DNA of 64,000 nucleotides from Corynespora cassiicola. Taxonomy: Eukaryota > Ascomycota > Dothideomycetes > Pleosporales > Corynesporascaceae. Shown in pieces: positions 45,068 through 59,125 of the stretch. Position numbers and translations under genes: made by a program. The notes beneath the pieces were generated by a model. It saw nothing but the letters and a program-made list of their open reading frames with translations, had not been told where the DNA came from and searched no databases. Location: NCBI GenBank assembly GCA_022059125.1, contig JAEUWY010000001.1, positions 3,038,001-3,102,000 of the forward strand. Reading direction: 5' to 3'. Each line of letters opens with the position of its first letter. The first letter of the stretch is position 1.

Positions 45068-46320
45068 CATGTTCAGAATGAAATCGACGGTCATGAGGGG
45101 AGTTTAGGATACCCGGTTGATTCAGGCATGAACTTGTTGCTTTTTTGTTTCAGCTGGTCTGGCTGGAGTTCTGGTCGCATGTAATGTTAGCTTTTCATAG
45201 GGGAGCAATGGGCAGAAACGAATTTGGAATGGTCATGTATTTTCTTTTTAGGAGACTTAACTTCCACGTGGATTCAAGCTTACTGCAGTATCGAAACTTG
45301 ATAATATTCGCTGTTTATATATAAGCTCAAACTACTTGTGTGTCAAATTCACAGCCGCAAGCACAAAAACTTTCTGATCCACCGGTTAAGGTGTGCAAAT
45401 CAATCTGTGACTCATCTTGGTCATACTTAGCGCTCAGTGCCTTGCCAATACATTCTCTTATTATGGTTCGCAACATTTGACTGGTTACACATATCCTGGA
45501 AGGTACTCATGTGTAAGGTGAAAATATGTAATACACACCGATCAGGATGATGTCAGAAGCATTAAGAGGTGGTCTATGCCAGCCATAGCCACAACTTCAC
45601 CGGTTTTCAATGTCCCACTATGTATGACCTTCGCACCATGTACAAAAAGGCAGCAAACAAACGGTCAAGTCATGCAAATGTACACAGCCATTGTGGCATT
45701 GCACAAAGTTGCACATGTCATCAGCCCACCTATGACTCATTCGCTCTGCTTGGAGAGGGTCCTTGTTCAATTCTGTCGGCAAGTCCGTATTTTGAAGGCG
45801 GCATAAAAAATGAAACCTGACACACTAGATAGAGTAAAAATATAACTGTGGCTTGAAATCGTTACTAGATAAAAACTGGATTTACATACAAAAGAATAGA
45901 AGACATAAGAGGGCTGCACCATACTCATTCCATCAGTAAAAGTCCTTCTCTCATCCATTTGTCCCAAGAAAAAAAAACTCACTCTTTTGGCGCCCCTCTC
46001 AACAAACGCCTATGCACCATGCTCCTCTAATGTGCAAATCCTCATACAACCCCATGCCCTTTTCCTATTGACTATTTGAATAATTATACAGCGTACAACT
46101 ACTGAACATCTGAAAAGCCATTCCTTCCCATGTATTCGAGGAATATCCCGCTTTATTTGTGGGTCGTTCGAATCCGAAGGCGGCAGGTAAAGCTTGAGCG
46201 GCTGTCATCTCTGAACAAGATGACTTCTCTGGTGAGCTGTAGCCGTGATGTTGTTGGGCATTGAATTAGAAGTTGATTACCGAGATGTCGTCCTCAACCC
46301 TAAGATACTTTCAGGATCCT
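45068..46320. other. Intergenic between convergent genes, 1.25 kb
   Basis: AT-rich 3' flanks. Open frames up to 83 codons at 45569-45820 have no motif. Nothing is supported. Confidence 0.45.
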
Positions 46321-47052
46321 TCAGGCCATGTCTGATCCAGCTTCAGGTGTTTGACGACTTTGGCGAAAGAGGGCTACCAAGAAAACTGCTAAGGCAGCCA
46401 AAGTAGCTACCACAAGTGAAGCCGATGTTATCACCAAAGGTAGAAGAGCTAGAGATCCAGACTGAACGTTGAAGATCGGGTATTGGTTCAGCAGAACCAG
46501 GAAAGTGACGCTGACTATAAAGATCAAGGATCCAAACCTACAATAATTAGTCAATTTGCACTCACCGTCCGTCTCTGGCTTACAGTTTTACATGGCCGAC
46601 CCGATGAATTTGCCAGATCAGGAAAGTGAAAAAAACCAGACACCAGATAGGCAGAACTCTAGAACAAGTTAAGTACAGACATAGACTCATTACAGCAGCC
46701 TGATATTTACTTACATCCATCCCCACGTCAAGATTCCCCAAACTTTGTTGTCCGTCATAGCTATATAGGAAGCCCCGTATATCATCGACAGAATTTGAAA
46801 AACTTTGAGACCAACATGCAGCTTAGTCAAGCCTACTCTGATGTATCTCACCGCAACTCGAAAGGCTGCTCTCGAACTTCCTGCACTCAAAGTATGCCCC
46901 GTAATGTCGTAGCTCGTCGATAATGAGGGATAAGCGTTCGGTGCGCTTGGATCAGCTATGAGTTGAAGATGTCTCGGGGGCGAGTATACACTCAGAGGGG
47001 GTTGTGGATGAGGCTGAGGACTGGGAGGACTCGGAGGGCTTCGAGAGTGCAT
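46321..47052 (-). CDS. Unrecognised four-helix membrane protein
   Basis: Three exons (47052-46715, 46658-46584, 46537-46321) with clean GTAAGT/GTAAGC donors and TAG acceptors give 209 residues. The N-terminal 60 residues are Pro/Ser-rich and polar. Four hydrophobic segments follow: KVFQILSMIYGASYIAM, IWCLVFFTFLIWQIH, LIFIVSVTFLVLLNQ and the long LVVATLAALAVFLVALF, with a short polar tail. I recognise no family. The exon structure, the hydrophobic pattern continuous across both introns, and the lack of competing frames support a real gene. Location is probably an internal or plasma membrane. Confidence 0.7.
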
Positions 47053-47786
47053 GACACAGCTCGGATATTCGCTGCTTCAGGTTTAATAATCCTAAGAAAA
47101 TGGGTTTCGATCAGATACGTGTGTCTTATAAAAGCCTAAGAGAGAAGACAATGTTTCTCTGAACAGGTATTGAAGAGTGATGAAGACTTTAGAGGCATGA
47201 AATAGGACTCCAAGCCTCGTTTCTTGCATGGAACATCTGTGTTTCTTTCGCTACACTTCGTGCCTTGTCGGATTCCCTCTATATCAATTTTTGGTAAGTC
47301 GTGCAACAACGGTTATATCACACACTGCTCTCTTGAGGCTATATATGATCACGCGTGAGCCTTGTGTCTTTGAGTGACCTTCAATTCCGGTAGAAATCAG
47401 GGAACTTGTGAAGCACAACGGCGCTAATTTTGCGAGTATATTTGCAAACAATTGCCACTCTTTTTTCGGAATGATCGGGTTTACCGTCTCATCTTACATC
47501 AGACGAAAAGAAGATAACAATCTATATGCGCGCTCCATTCTATCACCACAATATCTCCAAAAGTCTCTCAACCCTACGACTAAGTGTGTCTTATGGAAAT
47601 CTTCCACTTATTTCAATGCTGATTATAATGATTAGTTATTGGTGCAGATCGATACTACAAATTTGGCACTCAATTCCGCTCTCCGAAACCATAGCCTGGC
47701 TTTGATTTACGACCCACTCGAGTTCTAAGATAAATAAAAACAAAAACACTATAAGTCTTGTCACGTTGTAGCCTTCAATCAATACC
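47053..47786. other. Intergenic between two small membrane-protein genes
   Basis: An open frame of 75 codons at 47408-47635 has no motif. Divergent promoters are expected here. Nothing else is seen. Confidence 0.4.
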
Positions 47787-48470
47787 ATGAAAAAAGAGGA
47801 GGGATGTGAGGCAATGAGTCCGCGCAAAGTGGAAAGTTACAAGAAGAAAAGAGACGCAGCGATAGGCTTGTCGCTTTTGTCTCTCATGGTTCTCTCGGCA
47901 TTGATAACCAACCTCCATATACCAAGCACCAAAGCTATTCGACTCGAGCTTTCGGGGACAATGTCGGGTCATATCACTATTGCAGATAACTCTGAAAAAT
48001 CCAAGATGGACTCCGTCCCATCTAAATCAGACTCGCCGCTACCTGCTTCTGCCAACACGATCCAATGCAAGGACCTTAGTCTTTCCGAGAATTCCAACGA
48101 ATCTGCAGCCGCAGCAGAATTAGGCAAAACACACAGAGGCTCGAATGAGCTGTTGCTGCGCATCATAATCGGCAGTACGCAATGGACTTCCCATTGTTCC
48201 ATCAGCAACCACCATCCCCACCTGAGTATTCAGACTGCCGCTTTATCGATCTCGACGTTTGTATTTTCTGTCGCTGGGTACTCCCAAATGTACATAGACG
48301 AAGCTCACGTCAATCCGTTTCTTTTTTGCGGAATAATGAGCGCTATCGTATCGGGGATAGCTGGAAATACAGACATCGAGACAATGGCTCTGGGGATGAT
48401 GCCCTGGACGATAATAGTCTCTTGCCTTGCAAGTACCGCATCTGGTATTCGTACAGAAGAGAAGGAGTGA
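47787..48470 (+). CDS. Hypothetical membrane protein, 227 residues
   Basis: A single open frame of 227 codons. It has a basic N-terminus, then AIGLSLLSLMVLSALI, a polar Ser/Glu-rich middle, and three weaker hydrophobic segments in the C-terminal third (IQTAALSISTFVFSVAG, FLFCGIMSAIVSGIAG and MPWTIIVSCLASTASGI). No family is recognised. Support is frame length plus the hydrophobic pattern; splice sites inside the frame do not give a better model. It stands head-to-head with another small membrane-protein gene. Confidence 0.45.
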   Translation: MKKEEGCEAMSPRKVESYKKKRDAAIGLSLLSLMVLSALITNLHIPSTKAIRLELSGTMSGHITIADNSEKSKMDSVPSKSDSPLPASANTIQCKDLSLSENSNESAAAAELGKTHRGSNELLLRIIIGSTQWTSHCSISNHHPHLSIQTAALSISTFVFSVAGYSQMYIDEAHVNPFLFCGIMSAIVSGIAGNTDIETMALGMMPWTIIVSCLASTASGIRTEEKE

Positions 48471-49758
48471 TTGAATACATGGCTCTAGGGACTATTTCCC
48501 ACATGAGAAACGTCGGTATTATCCCGAGTACAAACTTCAAAGTTCCTTCGCAGATGATGGAATGATGACTTTCGATTTTTGTTCAGAGGGTTTCGTCGAT
48601 TCTGGTGCTACGGCATCATCGCTTTTACTCAAGCATTGCGTTTCAAGATATAATTATTTTCCATTTCATCGGAAACATTGATGATTAGGCATCTCCTAAG
48701 CCGTTGTTTTCTTAAATTCTAGTACCATCGTTGCTAAACAATTCGAATATCTCTCCGTGTCTTCTAACAAAGAATAAAACACTGTTTCTACAGCTGTATG
48801 CTGTGGTGTTTCTTTTTTTCGAGTTTTAAAGTCAGACATTCCGGATAGAAATCGTCAGGGTTAAAAGCGAACCCACTATACAATGAACGGATGCGAATGT
48901 CACTTTGGGGCACCATTGCTCTTACTTGATCATTATAGTCGATCGTTCGTAGCAAGAATGAGCATATTCAAACGTGAACAGTATCTATACGCCATGTTGA
49001 TCAGGTAACTGTGCGGAGGCTCCAACTTCTTCTACAAACCATCCAGCACCAAAGAACAAACGAACCGGAAGAAAAAAAAAAACCGAGAGAAAACAGTAAG
49101 AACTTCCTCATGAACCTAGCCAAACCCCATAGGCCAGAAACACCAGAGCTCTTACGGTCACGTTCAAGGGCACGGACCTCGGCTCCTAAGCCTACCTAGG
49201 TACTCACTCTATAGCTCATGGTCACCACCCTATAGCGTTTTGTAATCATTATCTGAGAGATGAACATACATTTGCATCTTTAGGATATGGGTCGCCCTTT
49301 TGTGTACTTGATTTGTGGCATGCTTCCTCTCTTGATCGGAGAGTACTTAAACTCGATCACTTGTTAAAAGCTGACCTTTGCTTTCTACCTGAATTTTTCG
49401 GGACTCCCCGATCCTCGCATAATTACTCCAGTCCATGAAATCGTCATCATCATCCAGTGGATCGCATGCTCTATAACCCTACACCTCACACCTCCATCCA
49501 CACACCTCCAATAAGTCCGCAAAACCGCCAGCACCCTTTTTTCCTCAGCGCCAACCATCCAGCCGAACCGACACCATCTTGATTATCGCTACAAACCGCC
49601 CTCGTCGAGAAAGGAACCACGCCAAAGATAGATAATCACAAGCCCCGAACAAGTAATCACCAGGCGCAAACACGTAACCCTGCTCAAGCTTTCGCATATC
49701 CAAACTCTCAATTTCACGAGGGTATACACATCTCTCTTCTAGTTCTTATCTTACCTCC
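48471..49758. other. Intergenic between convergent genes, 1.3 kb
   Basis: AT-rich; no open frame above 62 codons except shadows. An A12 run lies near 49072. Nothing is supported. Confidence 0.45.
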
Positions 49759-52700
49759 TTACCCCAACACCCTCTCCACCCCCCACCCCTCCCTCCCCTT
49801 CCTCTGCACCACCCTCCTAACCCCCAGCCCCCACCCCCGACTCCCCTTCTCCCCCACCAAACCCAACTCAACCTCGCACTCTCTCCTCCCCTCCGCTGCC
49901 TTCTCCGGCTCCAGCTCCACCACCTTGCCCTTTGGCTTCGAAACCTGCAGTAGCGGGGTATTAAGCGCGATATTGATAATCTGCGGCCGCGTGACAGGCG
50001 TCAGGGGATGCATTCTCGTCTTGGGCGCCTTGGAACCCTGCACCGAGGCCGGCGCCGCGCGCTGGAGGTGCGAGTATACGATATAGGCGGGCATCTGAGC
50101 GGGCGGGGTGCGGGCGAGCAGGGACGAGGGGTGCAGGTAGACATATTGCTCCATGGGGTCGTCTGGGTTGCGGGGGCCGGTGTGGGAGGGGAAGAGGGTG
50201 AGGTAGGGGACGTCGATTGCGGTTTTGGGTTTGCGGGGGAGCTCGGGGGGGACGGGGGCGAGATCGGCGCGGATGGCGATTTGGTCGATGAAGCCGGCGG
50301 CGCAGATTTGCTTGAGGAGGTTGATGGACTTTTCCGAGGGGGCCGGGAGTTGGGGGTTGTAGGGGCCAATGGCGGTGGGACGGTGCGAGCGGACAATGTT
50401 GGTGAGTTGTTGGCGAAGCTGGGTGGCTTCGTTCATGCCCTTGGAGTTGAGGAACATGTCCTCACAGAAGGCGTGTGGGTTGCTCTCGTATGCGTAGGCG
50501 CACACGGCGTTGTGTAGCTTGATGCAGTCACTCTGCTTAGCGTTCGAAGCGAACTGTGCCTGGGCAGCATTATAAGCTTTGCGCAGTCGTGAGCGTTCCT
50601 CTGCCTCGATATTGTCATTTTCTGTGCGAATGGCCGAATCGTCTTGCGGTGGATCACGCAGTCCTAGCTTGCTCTCTGCGATGATAAGCTCTGGTACCGA
50701 TAGTGAGGCTACGAGGGCAATCGTCTCTGCCACCAGATTCTGCGCAGTACCCATGACAAGCATTCTCGAGAATCGAGGGTTCAGGGGATAGAGCGAGAGC
50801 TCGTGGCCCAGCTTTGTCACCTTTCCATCAGCAGAAATCGCGCCTAGGTACGAGAGAAGCTTCTCAGCCCTCTTGAGGCTGTCACGGTCTGGAGGTGTTG
50901 GGAAAGGAAAGTTTGCGACTGGAGCACCCATGCTCTTGAGTTGCAAGACGACGCCTTCCAATGGTGTGCGCAAAATCTCGGGCTCGGCGTACTCGTCAAA
51001 GTCTCGCTCAAACACCGCCGATGAGTACAATCGATAGCAGTGGCCCGGACCGGTACGGCCAGCACGACCAGCTCTTTGGTTTGCGCTTGCTTTGCTGATC
51101 CATCCGATTTCGAAGCTCTGTACCCCGGTAATAAGATCGTACTTCTTTTCCTTGGCTCTACCACAGTCGAAAACATATCGGATGCCGGGAATTGTCAAAC
51201 TAGTCTCGGCAACGTTGGTAGCTAGCACGATGAGACGAGAGCCTTCGGGTGGAGGCTCAAACACGCGCATCTGCTGATTGGTCGGAAGTTTTGAGTAGAG
51301 AGGGAGCACATGCACTTTCATGACCTCGTCTTCGGCCTTTTCTTCCTCAATATCGAACTCTTTGTCGTCTTCATCGTCCAGACCCATCAGAATCGAGTCG
51401 TCCGAATCGGACCCGTCATCGTCTTCTTCATTGTCGGATTTGCCTCCCAGCTCAATGTCTTCGGTCTCTAGTGGTGCTTCTGCAGCAGAAATCTGGACCT
51501 TGCCAGTCTTTGCTTCTTGACCTTGTGTGGAAGCAAACGTTTGCCTCAGCCGTTTCGCCAAGTGTGCGATCTCGTTCTGTCCAGTAAGGAACACAAGCAT
51601 GCCACCCTTGGGAAGTTTCTTGTGGCCTCTGCACACCTTTTTGAACGCTTCCTCCACATAGTCCCGATTGGTGCGGCGTGCAAAGTGATTCGTAACCGAG
51701 TACTGGCGGCCCTCCGCTTTGAGCAGAGGCGGTGGACCTTTACGGAAGAGCTGTTTGTTTTCGGTGAAGTCGGAGATTCTCAGCGTCGCAGACATGATGA
51801 TGAGCTTCAGGGGTTTGTTTTTCGGGTCCTCCCGCGCCATCTCCGCTCGGAGGTCGACGATCCTGCTGAGCATGCCGATCAAGATGTCCGTGTTGACACT
51901 ACGCTCGTGGGCCTCGTCTATGACGATAGCAGAGTACTTGGTAAGAGCGAAATCTTGCGAGATCTCTCGAAGAAGCACACCATCTGTCATGAACTTGACG
52001 GCGGTCTTTGCGCTCACTGAAGTGTCGAAACGAATCTGATGGCCAACCTTCTTCGATCCATCGCTGCCAAGCTCGTCACCAACACGCTTCGACATGCTCA
52101 CTGCGGCGACTCGACGAGGCTGGGTGACTCCAATCATGCCAGGCGTCGGCCCGTCAGGCGCACCGTAACCAGCTTCGTAGAGAAACTGGGGTACCTGCGT
52201 GGTCTTACCACTACCAGTGGCTCCCCAGACGACTACAACATCATTGTTGTGTATAGCTTCCATTATCTTCTGTTCCTCTGCCACGATTGGCAGCTGTAGC
52301 CTCGACTCTTGGATCTCCGCTGACCTCTCCACCGGAACACTGAATGCCTTCCTGGTCCCATCGGTCGCGGTCTTGCTTTCGAGCTCCGGCGGAAGCGGAT
52401 CCATCTCGGGCGCGCGGGGCTGGAAGTTGGCCGGTTTCGCTGGCAAAGCGAAGGCGAGTTGATTCGTGGGAGTGAACCCGATTGTCTCGTTTCGCTGTAC
52501 TGTTGCCCAAGCCTTGAATGCAGATGCGCGTTCCTTTCTTGCCGCCTTGGTTTGCGGATCCAAACTGGACTCGCTGCCGGTCTCATCTTCTGAATCTTCT
52601 TCAGAGTCTTCAGAGCCTTCAGAGCCAGATTCTTCGTCATCCTCATCGTCTTCAGCGCTGCCTGTCTCCGAGGCTGCAGAATCAGACGCTTCTGCATCAT

Positions 52701-53576
52701 CTCCAGATTCATCTCCACTTTCTTCGTTTTCAGAGCTGAACCCTTCCCATTCCACATCTTCTTCGACTATGACAGGTTTGTTCTGGGCCTTCCGACGCTT
52801 TCGAGTCTGAATAATGGGTTTCCCCGTTTCATCTAGCTCCAATGGCCTTTTCAAGCCACTGCCAAAGAGACCAGTGTTTTGTGATGTGGTAGGCGCAGGT
52901 GCTATGGCAGCGCTCTGCGTGGGTTCGGCGTCGTCTGATGCAGAGGGCGATCGGGATCGTTTGCGCGGCACGGCTTGCTCCTTAACGGGCTGCTTTGCTT
53001 TGGGTTCGGGTCGCGATTTCGTAGCGGCATTGGTTTCGACCTCGTCTTCGCTGTCCGAGCCTTGCTCGAGATCAGCTACGCTTTTCACGGCGCGCTCCTC
53101 GAACAGCAAGCCTTCGTTCTTCTCCACATCCACGCCCGCGCGTCGCTCAGCTAGTGCTCGGCGCAGCTTTTCCCTCTTGGTGTCTTCTCCGGAACCGAGC
53201 TTTTTGGAGCTTTGGAACAATGTGGTATCGACCTTTTGGGCAGCGAGTTTCTTTAGGAGGGCAAGATTTTCTTCTTTCTTGAGTTTGGTATCCTATTCAC
53301 AGGGTCAACTCGGTGGACATGATTTATTGGGCAAGATAATCATACAATGTACTTGTCAAGCCTCTTCTTCTTCTTGCTGCTCATCTTCCCTTGCGCCTCC
53401 CGTGCCAGCTCCTCCTTCATCTCCGCCTTGCGCGCATTTCGTAATTTTTGCTCTTCCGGGAGAATCTCCGCGGCGTTCGCGTCGTCATTGGCATTGCTGT
53501 TGGCCGTCCTGTCGGCTTGTGCTTTCTGTCGAGCAATAGCCTTGTGCTTCCGCTGCCTGGGCACAAATTTAGGCAT
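49759..53576 (-). CDS. ECM16: DEAH-box RNA helicase Dhr1/Ecm16 (DHX37 family)
   Basis: Two exons (53576-53346, 53292-49759) give 1254 residues. Dhr1 releases U3 snoRNA from pre-40S pre-rRNA in the nucleolus. The N-terminus (MPKFVPRQRKHKAIAR), the KKKKRLDKYI/DTKLKKEENLALLKKLA splice junction and a long acidic Ser/Asp/Glu region are typical. Helicase motifs: I GATGSGKTTQ, II DEAH in VIDEAHERS, III SATL in IIMSATLRISDFTENKQLF (the family-specific SDFTEN), and VI QRAGRAGRTG. An acidic insert (DNEEDDDGSDSDDS) lies between the RecA domains. HA2 and OB-fold regions follow, and length fits the family. A 227-base gap separates it from the divergent proteasome-chaperone gene, so the promoter is probably shared. 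The 3'-terminal 300 bases are strongly GC-rich. Confidence 0.96.
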
Positions 53577-53803
53577 TTTGGGCGAGAAAATTGCGTGAGC
53601 GCGCTGGACCGGCGGCCGCGCAGGTACCTTTTGCCAAAGTCCAGAAATTTTGGCGGGGATCGGAGGCTCGGCGTTTTATTTAGCCGATGACGGCCCGCGG
53701 GTTGGGGCTGCCTGAAGAGCTCATGGCTGTCCACATCAGAGGGGCACGCACGGCTTCTCCGACCGACAGATCTCAATCTTAGCTACGCTGATTCTGGCCC
53801 GAG

Positions 53804-54326
53804 ATGGCTGCACAAGGAGATTACATCGTGGCCCCCGCGCCGTTTCCGGCTAAGACGCTGAGCACAACGGAGAAGATCAAAGGCAAGGAGACGAGCGCGA
53901 CGACGATGTACTTTGCGGACAAAATTATGATAACAATTTCTCAAGATGGGCGATTGGCACATTGGGTATGTATGGGAGGCTTCGATTCAAGTCAAGTTAT
54001 TCTAACGTAGTCAGGTACATGTCCCGCTTGACGTTTCGGCCACCGACGACTCCATCACGTCGAATCCATACGTCGACCGTGACGACGATGAACCCTCCTC
54101 GGACCTGCTGCCCATGCACCATCTCACAGCTACGACGATCCTCGGCGGGACGGTTCAGGAATTGGATGTACTGGGGCAGACGTTGTCGACGCAGATTGGA
54201 AGCGCCATCAAAACGAGGAACCCCAGCGAAACGAGAATGTTGGTCATGGGGTTAGGGCTCGACAAGAGCATGAGCGGCAGGGAGGAGTATAGCGAACTAG
54301 TGGGGCTCGTGCTGGGCGCCCTATGA
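53804..54326 (+). CDS. Proteasome assembly chaperone 3-like protein
   Basis: Two exons (53804-53965, 54015-54326) give 157 residues. The splice joins LAHWV to HVPLDVSATD in phase 0. The core, TTMYFADKIMITISQDGRLAHW at the N-terminus, then LTATTILGGT and MLVMGLGL at the C-terminus, matches the small PAC3/Pba3-type chaperone fold that helps build the alpha ring of the 20S proteasome. Length fits. It is divergent from the DHR1 gene across 227 bases, and its 3' end faces FES1, 192 bases away. The assignment to Pba3 rather than Pba4 rests on overall pattern and is less certain than the family. Confidence 0.75.
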
Positions 54327-54518
54327 ATATCGGAAATTTGAATAGCCTGCCCCGATACTTGAAGCGTATCTGAAGCGACAGGCAGTCTCTCATGAACGTT
54401 CGTGCAGCCGTTAAATCATGCAAGGTATGCACATATCCCGTCACAAAGCCGCCACCCGCGATCCAACTGACCCGTGTTCCAGCCCGTTAACGCCAACCCA
54501 ATGCAAGACAAAACGAGT

Positions 54519-55232
54519 TCAAGCCTTCTCGCGGAGGCCATTGATCAAGGTATTCACAGACTCCATGTCGTTGGCATCAATCTTGCCCGTGGGTTTGTGC
54601 TCGGTGGGCAATTTGGACACGACGGTGTCGAGGCCAGGCTGGAAGTTCCTCACGGCAGAGGACAAAGCCGAGACGGCCTTCTTGCGCACACCCTGGTGAG
54701 GGTCCTCGGTGGCCATCTTGACCAGGGTAAGGAGGCCGCCATTGATGAGTAACTGGATTGTCAGCGCAATGACATACAGTGGACAGGGGGCGTCACTTAC
54801 CCGTTCTTGCGACTTGATGTTGTTCTGTACGGCAGCACTGCACGACGCTGCAGCCCACATCCTAAGCCTGTCTTCTGTGTTTTGAAGGTGGCCCAGCAGA
54901 CGAGTCCACATGTCTGGATTTTCTGGGCCCGCTGGCTTGTCCTTGACCGGCGTTATGGCGGGCATGTTGTTCGCATTGTCGATCTGCTCGACCAATTCGC
55001 TGAAGTTTTCGAAGGCGTCGCACCTCGTCTCAATATCGATATTTTCGTCCTCGACTAGGGCCATTTGCTCCAACATCATGTCGGCCTGGCTCTTGACATG
55101 GCCCATGTTCATCAATGCAGCGAGGGCTTCGGAGGTGACCTTTGTCTTGGGAGCGTCGGCGCCCGAGTCCTTGGAGGCGTCTGAATTTTCGATGCCCCAT
55201 TTGAGGAGAGTGTTGAGGTTGGGGTCGTTCAT
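54519..55232 (-). CDS. FES1: Fes1-type Hsp70 nucleotide exchange factor
   Basis: Two exons (55232-54801, 54752-54519) give 221 residues, the usual Fes1 size. Fes1 releases ADP from cytosolic Hsp70 and directs misfolded clients to degradation. Family landmarks: MNDPNLNTLLKWGIENS at the N-terminus, the armadillo-like helices with NANNMPAI, DMWTRLLGHLQ, RMWAAASCSAAVQNN, and HQGVRKKAVSALSSAVRN. The intron 54800-54753 (GTAAGT..CCAG) is 48 bases, a multiple of three, in phase 0 and free of stops, so an unspliced message would still encode a 237-residue protein with 16 extra residues beginning VSDAPC. It is divergent from actin across 1.3 kb. Confidence 0.94.
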   Translation of the reverse strand: MNDPNLNTLLKWGIENSDASKDSGADAPKTKVTSEALAALMNMGHVKSQADMMLEQMALVEDENIDIETRCDAFENFSELVEQIDNANNMPAITPVKDKPAGPENPDMWTRLLGHLQNTEDRLRMWAAASCSAAVQNNIKSQERVSDAPCPLYVIALTIQLLINGGLLTLVKMATEDPHQGVRKKAVSALSSAVRNFQPGLDTVVSKLPTEHKPTGKIDANDMESVNTLINGLREKA

Positions 55233-56575
55233 GGCGTTTGTGCTGATTGTACCGTTTGCACCGCTGTGCGTGTCAGATAGCGTTGGCAGAAGCAGAGGGA
55301 GATTGGGCAGGCGAATTGCGATGGGGCAGTCGGTGTGGTGGGCTATTTAGGCATCTGAATTATTTTCAAGCGGGCGCGCGACAGATGACGCAGGCTAGGT
55401 TCGGCCTATACCCGCCCTCGCGCGATAGCACCACGACCTTCGAGACGGTTCCACAGGCTGGCGCCCAGGGGAGCGCCATGGGCCTTGGCCTGCCCGCAGG
55501 CTCCAGCGCAACGCGCCCAGGCCCAGGCCCGTGAATCAAAAAGGCCAAACGGCGGGCGTGGCAGCAGCAATGCAGCGCAGACGGGCAGCCATGCGTACCC
55601 CAGATGCCAATTCACAGTCCCGCGGCGGGCGCTCCGCTGCCAGGCCGGGCGGTGCCCCTCATTCCACGTGACCGAGGGCGGAACGTGCTGGGATTGGATG
55701 GGGCGGGCGGGGATGCTGAGTTGGCGGTGAGCGACAGCGGATGGCGGATGGATGGCTGGGACCTGGGAGACCTGGGAATGCAACACCGCCGTGCAGGCCC
55801 CCAGGTGCCCGTGGGCCCCCCTCGATGCCCAGGCCCTGCTGCGACGGGCGCTTGAGGGCAGCGTGCCGGGCGTCGTGTGCTGCCACGAACGAGCAGCCTG
55901 CTGGCCGGGCGAACACGTCGTACGCAGCAGCCCACGGCCAGCGGCCAGCGGCCAGCGGCCAACGGGCAACGGGGCAGGGGGCGCTGCACTCGTAATGCCG
56001 TACTCGCGCCAAGGCTGGAATGGCGCTGCCTGGCGGCCGGCGACCTGGGGATGACATGCGTGACGGAGCGCGCGGTGAGGCTGGAGGGCCTGGTGGCGGA
56101 GGGCTTGCGTGGACGCGCGACGAGCGACGGGCGACGGGCAGGGCAAGCAACGGGTGCAGCCTGGCAGCAGAGGGCATAGATATAAGACGGGTGCGCTGCG
56201 GCTCTGCGCCCGTCTGGCAGACAGCGGCGTGCACAATTCACGAATCGACGGTCGAGATTCCAATTCCAGTGCAAAGCCTCCTTCACCAACCTCGCGCCTG
56301 CTGCCGCCCCGCTAAAACTGGGCAAGAGTCGGCGCATCGACGCCCGCTTATTTAGCAGCACCCACCGACTCTGCCCTTCGCACAGAACCTTAACCTCACC
56401 ACCGCCGCCAGCCCAGTAAGCATCCCCTTTCGACCTCCGCCTCCTGCCCGCCGTCATTTGCCCGGCTCCCTCCTCTCCTCCTCCTCCTCTACTGACGCTC
56501 AATTCCCCCCAGCCGCTCATCGACACGCCCCCTCTCTCTAGCCACCCTCCTAATCTCGCACCCTAATCAGTCAAC
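55233..56575. other. FES1-actin intergenic region, GC-rich
   Basis: Bidirectional promoter region. Strong GC bias leaves long open frames on both strands (up to 304 codons on the minus strand), which have biased low-complexity composition and no motif. The last 200 bases before the actin ATG are a CT-rich tract, common in highly expressed fungal genes. Confidence 0.6.
55935..55962. repeat. 7-base tandem repeat in the actin upstream region
   Basis: Four tandem copies of CGGCCAG, the last with one change. The repeat lies about 610 bases upstream of the actin ATG. Confidence 0.6.
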
Positions 56576-58287
<1,712 letters not shown>

Positions 58288-59125
58288 GGTACTTTCCGCC
58301 GCATCTCGAACCCCCGGCTGTGCGCCCGGCTGACCTTGGACAACAGCGTATTCCTGCGTGCGATACTAGATATGACAAGCCTGGTGACGGAGGCGTTTTG
58401 TTGGCGCTCTGTCCGACCCAGGGGTTTTCCATGACGATTGTTCACAAAACGGCGGAGCGGGCCAGAACTTGGGCGGTTCAGTTACGGAGGAGCTTGGGCA
58501 TGATGGTGCAGGTGCGACTAGGATCTTAAGATTGTAGCTTAAAACCTGGACACATCTTTTCTCCCACAATTGGCTGATCTTCTATCTTTTTTTTTTGGTC
58601 ATGTCTTGCAGTCGTTGAATGTGACGCGTGGATGTTGTCAACTAGCATGCTTACTGAGCAGCGTGCACCCCCTGTGCACCCCATGGGATTCTGGATCTGT
58701 GTAGAGGTAGCTAGGTACCCACCTGGTTATCCTGTATGCAAAAGAAATCATGGATGGCACATCACTGGCCCACTGTCGCGTGCTCCTGCCTGCGAATGGG
58801 GTTCATAAGCAACCTGCCGCATTGGGTAAAGCCGTGGTTAGCGCGTGTTTAAGAGTGGATATCTCACTCGCCGCCCGTGCTTTGACTCTTCTCCCGCCTT
58901 TTCTTCAACAGCATACCTACTTACTGCCTGCCATGGTTGAATGAGCTCATTGCTTGACCCGGGAGTTCTCTTCTTTGCTTGTCGTTTGCCAAGCATTCAG
59001 TCCTCTGAGTCTTCGTCGTTGCAAATCCATAGCTCCCAAGCTCCCGTGTTCAATTGCAAGAGCATCAAACAATCCTTTTGACTCATCTCACCGCTCAACG
59101 AGCCATTTTCTGAGAGGCAGCCAAC
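58288..59125. other. Actin 3' flank and promoter of the ZIFL-type transporter
   Basis: Open frames of up to 74 codons have no motif. Nothing else is seen. Confidence 0.5.

Noticed and set aside
46164..46185. GTTCGAATCC box resembling a tRNA B box
   Set aside because: Flanking bases do not form the T stem, and no A box lies upstream at the right distance.
55406..56526. Open frames of 191-304 codons on the minus strand upstream of actin
   Set aside because: They arise from strong GC bias with few stops, are Arg/Ala/Pro/Ser-rich without motifs, and several frames are open at once over the same bases.
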